Below, in pieces: positions 59,071-64,000 of a stretch of DNA of 64,000 nt (the stretch's first letter is position 1; every line of letters starts with the position of its first letter). The stretch is from Ctena decussata (Eukaryota; Mollusca; Bivalvia; Lucinida; Lucinidae). The DNA lies in assembly GCA_963989385.1 (NCBI GenBank), contig OZ022515.1, positions 4,806,803 to 4,870,802 on the forward strand. Direction: 5' to 3'. The notes beneath the pieces were generated by a model that saw only the letters and a list, made by a program, of their open reading frames with translations, was not told the DNA's origin and ran no database searches. The position numbers and the translations under genes are program-made.

Positions 59071-59980
59071 AAATCCGGTTAATATGTCAGAGCGGTTGCA
59101 ATTCCATATTTTCCATATATTGTGTTATTGTAAGGAATCAAAATTCTTTGGCTCAGTTTGAGGAAAAGTAGATGGAGCTTAAAGTATTCGACTAGTAAAA
59201 TGCGAAAAGTACGTTAAACGTGATCTTAAGATCATTAGCGTGGGCGGGGGTATTACTGAAAGAAACTTTGGACCTATATCCGACATCATACCAAATGTGA
59301 GCCAAATCCATCCCATGGTTTGGAAAATATGAGCTCTTAAAAAGACTCCGACGACTTCCTGGACTAAAAAGGCTAGAATTGCTTCCCCTGAAACTGTACC
59401 CGTCTGTCATACCAAAAGAGAGTCCGCGTGTGAATACATACCTCCGAGGTAGATCACTCTGATATGCAAATAATTATCTCCCTTCCTCTCTAGCTAATTC
59501 TAAAGAGGGTTATCAGAGTAGTTCTAAGGATAATTCTGAGATAATATTTCTTATTAATGAAAACATACGTTGTGACCCCTCGTTAAATGAAAACATAGGT
59601 TGTGACCCCTCATTTGAATCGTCTCTTTGAGATAGTTCTAACGAGGGGTCACAGCGTATTTTTTATGAAGACTTACGGGAAATTATCCCTTTCACCCCTT
59701 CTTATCCGCAACACTTGATATAATATATGTTTCCATGCAATCTCAAGAGAAATTGTCTTCAAAACCCATCCTCATCTGAACCCTTTGAGGCATACATGTA
59801 CTTAGAGTATATGACCGCGTTTTATCCAAAGCCTGGACATTTTTTCCAATACAAGCTCACAACTCAGCAGACAGATAAGAAAAAGCTCTTACCTTAAACT
59901 ATCGTGTATTTGGACAAGCATGCATAAGCAAACAGTGTACACCCAGATCAGACTGCTCCTAAAGATATGGATATATATAC
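59071..59980. other. Mostly unassigned
   Basis: A direct repeat of aatgaaaacata(c/g)gttgtgacccctc occurs at 59558-59610, with an inverted partner gaggggtcacagcgta near 59644. The aaacagtgtacacccagatc text at 59933 belongs to the dispersed hairpin family of 33524. No exon was seen. Confidence 0.45.
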
Positions 59981-59984
59981 TGTC

Positions 59985-61655
59985 CGTTCATCTGTTCATT
60001 CGTCCGTCCGTTAACATTTGCGTTAACGTTTTGCGTTAAGTTTTTTTTTTTTTTTGATCTGTTTTACTGAGAGTCTTTACTGGAACTTGTTTATATGACT
60101 TATTTTACTTAGTGTTACTACAGGAAGCATTTTCATCCGTTTGCATCACCTATTAACTGGATGCTGCTGTCAGAGAGTGGTTTTTCCCCCTTTCCCCCCG
60201 GAAAAATGGCTATAGGAAGAAGGGCTATATAGTGGATTGTCCGGACCTCATAGAGCCACTTTTCCCCCATAGTCCTTTTTCCCCCACCGGGAAATTGGCT
60301 ATTAGTGAATTTGGTATGGCAATTGGTATTTTGTGGAACGGAGCGAAACGGAAAGGAATGAAACAGAAACATTTTACGGAATTAATCCCATAAGAAATGT
60401 ATAAGTACTTCAAGGGAGGTAATAAACGTGATCAATTCCAAAAAATCAATATGCAAATTTAGCAACCATATTTTTATAATAATCAATAATTACTAATTTT
60501 AGGAACGAGCGGTGTTTGAGTTCTTCTCATCGCAGATATTTATATATGTATACATACGCATGCAAGCTACAGGAAGATGAACAAACGGGTGCTTTGTCTA
60601 GTCACGATTGATTTCATAGGGAGTTTATTACAATGTACATTGAAAATCATAATCGGACGTGTGTCCCAATGGGAGTCGAGCCCACGACTCCTGTATGAAA
60701 GGCGAACACAAGTCTAGGCACTGCGCGCACGCACAGCTGAACGCTTGTACAAACACAAAATTGTACAAATGTTTGCACACAACCACATACACTCATATCC
60801 GATTTAGGCTAACATGGAAAAGCAAAATGCCTACCTGTTTTCCCCCAAACAAAAAATAATACAGACAGACGGACACATGCATGCTGTTCTAGCATCTGTT
60901 ATCCATGTATATTTTACGGACAGATACTCATATTTCTGTTTCAGTTATGAACCTCACTATCATATGTGGAGCAAATTCCACTATGTAGCGTGTTTACTGC
61001 AATCATATTGCCAGGGGGAAAATCCACTATGGAGGGGGAAAACGGCTATGCAAAAACACGTATAGTAGATTTTCCCCTGGGAAAATTGGCTATATAGTCA
61101 TATTTCCTGGGGGGAAATTCTACTATATAACCATTTTTCCGGTGGGAAATTCTACTATGGGAAAAAATCATAGTCATTTTTCCGGGGGGAAAAACTACTA
61201 GGGGGGAAAAGCTACTCTCTGACAGCTGCTTCTGGCCTATGGTCAAGACTTAGAAATTTTTACGACAGTTCCGTTAAAGTTTTGCGTTAAGCTGTTGCTT
61301 TTGGTCTGTTTTCATGAAAGCTTTTACTAGAACTGGTTCATATGTGCCCAGTGTTACTAAAAGATGAATACTGATCAGTTTGCGTTACTCGGATACTCGG
61401 ATGCTGCTGCTGGTCGAAGGTCAAGGTCATACACTTAGAAAGATGTTCAACAATGGCGTTAAAGTTTTGCGTTTAGTTTTTGCTATTGATCTGTTTTCCT
61501 GAAAACCTTTACTGGAACTGGTTCATATGCGCTTAGTTTTACAACAGGATGGATTCTGATCAGATTGCATCACCTGGATGCTGTTGCTGGGACGAGGTCA
61601 AGGTCACAGACTGAGAAATTCGTACAACAGTTGCGTTAAAGCTTTGTGTTGAGTT
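59985..61655 (+). mobile_element. Gtccgtccg-type tandem element (~185 bp units), split by a 1.06 kb insertion
   Basis: Blocks cgttaa(a)gttttgcgttaag, tggaactggttcatatg and atgctgctgctgg(t) recur near 60010, 61270, 61455 and 61630, and ggtcaaggtca once per unit. The first unit breaks at gatgctgc (60167) and resumes at gctgcttctggcc (61225) on the other side of the inserted element. Confidence 0.75.
60168..61224. mobile_element. 1.06 kb element with gggggaaaa-rich inverted ends and 5 bp duplication
   Basis: The left end tgtcagagagtggtttttcc and the complement of the right end tgtcagagagtagcttttcc give termini of about 25 bases, flanked by gctgc at 60163-60167 and 61225-61229. Near both ends a motif of the form ggg(g)gaaa(a/t)nggctata recurs about ten times in both orientations (60181-60310 and 61012-61215). 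The interior has a tRNA-like gggctcgactccc block (minus strand, 60670-60685). TG...CA ends and a 5-base duplication would also fit a solo LTR, but the long inverted ends argue for a DNA element. No transposase is present. Confidence 0.75.
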
Positions 61656-61659
61656 TTTA

Positions 61660-62160
61660 AGGGGGCATATTGCTTCTGGGTTATCCGTCCGTGCGTACAT
61701 GCGTGCGTCCGTCCGTCCCTCCGTTAGTCACGCATACCATATCTTGGGAACTGTGCATGCTAGTTTTGAAATTTTATGTATGGATTCATCATCCAAAAAT
61801 AGTTGACCCGTAATTTAGTATGCTTTTAGCATTTGGTAAATTGATTATTCTGACTATTGTTTCGATATGCTAAATTTATTAGTGACAGAGTTATTCCCCT
61901 TTCATAGAAAATAGACATTCACATAAAGGTAAAAGGATAACTCCAGAACAATTCGTATTAATGGGCTGAATTTTCATAAATGCATTGTTCATTTTTCATC
62001 AGATTCATATTTGCAAGATTATGGTCCTTGTTATTTTGTTTTTGGTTATAGTCTTGATGTTTTGGGCATGCTGTAAGGGCCTAAAGTTTAAGTAACCTGA
62101 TTTTACACACATATGCCCCGTTCTGAACTTAAGTATTGTATAACCTCATAGAGGCCCAGT
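61660..62160 (+). mobile_element. Gggggcatattgcttctggg element fragment
   Basis: It opens with gggggcatattgcttctggg and gtccgtccgtccctccg, like other members of this structural class. Text at 61972-62060 is shared with 6365-6480. No coding frame is present. Confidence 0.65.
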
Positions 62161-62193
62161 AATTGGGTATATGTCTTTGTTTATGCTTCAAGG

Positions 62194-62397
62194 AGCCCCG
62201 GTAGCTCAGTGGGTTTAGCGCTGGCCTACTGATCTAGCGGACCAGGTTCGAGCCCCGCTTGAGGCGAGAATCTTTCCTAATTTTCCTAACGGGGTTCCAT
62301 TGCACACAGCCTTTCATTATCATCCCCTCATCATCCTGATATGACTGAAATACTATTGAAAATGACGTAAAATTTGCAAGTCATCCATCCATCCATT
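62194..62397 (+). mobile_element. tRNA-derived SINE, family A, full-length
   Basis: The head gccccggtagctcagtgggt with A-box gtagctcagtggg, and the B-box aggttcgagcccc, are followed by cctttcattatcatcccctc, gactgaaatactattgaaaa and tail catccatccatcca. It is a SINE and not a tRNA gene: the acceptor stem does not close and the body follows directly. Confidence 0.85.
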
Positions 62398-62610
62398 GCT
62401 TACGCTTAAGTTATTATTTGCTAACCAGGTTCTGTAATACACATATTTTCTGTTTTTGGCCATACAGTTACTCGGAATAAAGGGCTGCAGTTTGCGACAC
62501 ATTTCAAACGTCGGGTGACACTTGGCCGATGGCCTTTTATCTTGAATAGTGTATGACCAAGATGTAACACACAATTTCATTGGCTAATTTGAAGTCACGT
62601 GCCGGTCAAT
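62398..62610. other. Unassigned
   Basis: One 75-codon minus frame without motif. Confidence 0.4.
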
Positions 62611-62614
62611 ATTT

Positions 62615-62925
62615 TGTGATATTCACCGGCCTGTCAGTGAATATTACTTTTACGCTGACGTCGTTGTATTTTTGTGACGTAACGTATGATGTACCTTAAT
62701 GTTAATGGCGTAACGTCGCGAGATAATAACATGTAGTACTACTTACCTCGTACGAAAGGAAACTGTATTTAAAAACAATTGTTGACCTTTATTTCGGTGA
62801 ATATGCAGTTTTATTGACCTGAAACATAGCATATTGACCTCCGCTTCGCGTCGGTCAATATGTTGTTTGCAGGTCAATAAAACTGCATATTCACCTCAAT
62901 AAAGGTCAATAATTGTATAATATTT
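62615..62925. mobile_element. Hairpin-ended repeat, third stem type
   Basis: A module with acgtc/acgta boxes (62655-62720) precedes a long inverted repeat at 62775-62915. The arms carry gaatatgcagttttattgac and ttgacctttatt with their complements, and the loop is tccgcttcgcgtc. The layout matches 3020-3475 and 28845-29130, but the stem sequence is unrelated to either. Confidence 0.65.
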
Positions 62926-63283
62926 ATCACTTGGATTGGACTTATTATTGCCTTAGATGTTGTTCAAATGGCATATTATGCTATGTTAACTGAATAAATT
63001 GCTTGTATCGCTACTTTCCTTATAACTAAATGTATTTGCTCACGGCATGTAAGGTGTTAGGATGTATTTCTGTTTTTGTGTTTGACTTTTTGTGACTTCC
63101 TGTCTGTTTCGCTGATTGACATAGCCAGAATTACGAACTACTTACTAAGTGCACACGGAAGATTTATAAAACTGGGAGGACGCTCAGGCTGATCGGAGTC
63201 TTCGTTAGGTGCACATACCACATCAGTGCTTTTTTGTACGTGACGGCTTGTATACTTACGGCAGGTTTACATTTATTTTTCAG
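62926..63283. other. Unassigned; ends in an intron acceptor
   Basis: The last bases, tttacatttatttttcag (AG at 63282-63283), form a good splice acceptor for the recombinase exon. Confidence 0.55.
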
Positions 63284-63996
63284 ACGAAAAGCCGATTGCG
63301 GATCTCTTCGAAAAATACCTAAAGACACTTAACGAAGGTGCGTTCTATTGGAGGTCTCTAGCTGGTCTCCCGATTTGGTACGGGAATCAAGTGGTCGACG
63401 TCAATAATCTCAAGAATATGATAAAAGTGATCTGCGCGATAGCTGATCATGCCGGAATCTATACAAACCATAGTGGCAAAAGATGGATGGAAGGATGACT
63501 TGCGACTTTACGTCCTTTTCAACAGTATTTCAGTCATATCAGCACGATGGGCAGATGATAATGAAAGGCTGTGTGCAATGGGACCCCGTTTACGATGGAA
63601 AGAACTCCGCCTCTGGCGGGGTTCGAACCCGCGATCGCTAGATCAGTAGGCCAGCGCTTAACCCACTGAGCTACGGGGGCTGCTAGTGGGAAAAGAACCT
63701 GCGCGACACAGTTGTACATGGCGGGGGTGAACGAGCAGGAGATAATGAAAAGGACTAGACATATATCAGAAAGAAGTGTACGTAAGTACAAGGTTGCGTC
63801 GAGTGATATTCAGAAACGACTTGCGGCTGTTCTGGACCCACCCTCCTCAAATGAGGACACGAAGGAAAACATACAACCCAAAAAGGCTAAAATCGAAACT
63901 GGGCAACTGTGTGATGACACTATATATAATGACAGGGAAGTGTTCAGAGAAAATCGACCTTGTTTTTCTAATTGCAACGTGTATGTCAAATATTGA
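63284..63996 (+). pseudogene. Crypton-type tyrosine recombinase C-terminal exon, interrupted by a SINE
   Basis: The exon opens after the acceptor at 63283 and reads EKPIADLFEKYLKTLNEG, GLPIWYGNQVVDVNNLKN and IYTNHSGKR to 63483, where a SINE follows. After the SINE, SGKRTCATQLYMAGVNEQEI, TRHISERSVRKYK and a basic tail resume to a TAA-class stop at 63996. NHSGKR holds the HxxR box, TRHIS replaces the usual TGHRS (the second His is kept), and VRKY holds the nucleophilic Tyr. This pattern belongs to Crypton-derived recombinase domains (DUF3504-like, as in animal ZMYM/QRICH1/KCTD1-related proteins). The SINE adds stop codons in frame, so this copy cannot make the full domain unless the insert is spliced out. 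It could be a Crypton transposon or a host paralogue. Confidence 0.8.
63484..63683 (-). mobile_element. tRNA-derived SINE, family A, inserted in recombinase exon
   Basis: On the minus strand it starts gcccccgtagctcagtgggt and has the B-box gggttcgaacccc, then body cagcctttcattatcatctg and tail ccatccatct. It is flanked by tagtggcaaaaga (63471-63483) and tagtgggaaaaga (63684-63696), a 13-base target duplication with one mismatch, as left by LINE-driven insertion. Removing the SINE plus one duplicate (213 bases) restores the recombinase frame. Confidence 0.9.
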
Positions 63997-64000
63997 AAAG

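Noticed and set aside
60168..61224. Solo LTR
   Set aside because: TG...CA ends and a 5-base duplication fit, but inverted ends of about 25 bases and opposed internal motifs fit a DNA element better. It is kept as an alternative in the feature note.
62194..62265. tRNA gene
   Set aside because: It has A- and B-boxes but no closing acceptor stem, and runs straight into a SINE body shared with two other copies. The same applies to 2641-2713, 46706 and 63600-63683.

Overview
This window looks like nuclear DNA of a bivalve mollusc. It is AT-rich, has no operons, and its real coding pieces are exons with GT/AG splice borders separated by kilobases of repeats. Tandem arrays opening with runs of gtccgtccg, tRNA-headed SINEs with a shared central block, and short palindromic MITEs with gagccgcg termini are all familiar from bivalve assemblies. 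The organism call rests on that repeat repertoire and on protein style, not on a database search.

Layout. 1-15.2 kb: a short satellite, a tRNA-SINE head, a hairpin-ended repeat, a 2 kb gtccgtccg-type array, a 1.66 kb element flanked by TTAA, then about 5 kb with nothing recognisable. 15.2-30.6 kb: the one credible host gene, on the minus strand. Two exons (about 29600-30569 and 15658-16428) join in phase 0 across a 13.2 kb intron and encode a secreted, cysteine-rich receptor ectodomain that stops at the start of its first membrane helix. The intron is loaded with transposons: a mariner-type element (18072-18955), a nested pair with CCAGTCAC-like ends (19.0-21.1 kb), and a 4.7 kb element (23228-27928) with ~150 bp inverted termini and a decayed multidomain ORF that may include a FEN/PIN-like nuclease region. 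30.8-38.1 kb: MITEs, two SINEs, the 3' end of a reverse-transcriptase ORF with its 3' UTR, a 333 bp near-perfect palindrome and a 215 bp TA-flanked palindromic MITE. 38.1-48.6 kb: degenerate tandem arrays, including a 2.5 kb array built on ggaatattcc. 48.6-53.6 kb: a satellite of about 30 monomers of ~162 bp organised as a three-type higher-order repeat. 53.9-64 kb: a fold-back element flanked by TTAA, an RTE-like LINE fragment, nested MITE/SINE insertions, a 1.06 kb element with ggggga-rich inverted ends, and at the right edge a Crypton-type tyrosine recombinase exon cut in its HxxR box by a SINE with a 13 bp target duplication.

The genes do not form a pathway. The window mainly records successive, often nested, transposon insertions around one receptor gene and one recombinase gene. 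The most unusual items are the 4.7 kb element with repeated ETS- and YY1-like motifs in its terminus, a class of hairpin-ended repeats that share a layout but not a stem sequence, the SINE-broken recombinase, and the split receptor gene with no 7TM exon in the window. All family names come from motifs read by eye; no alignment or folding program was run.
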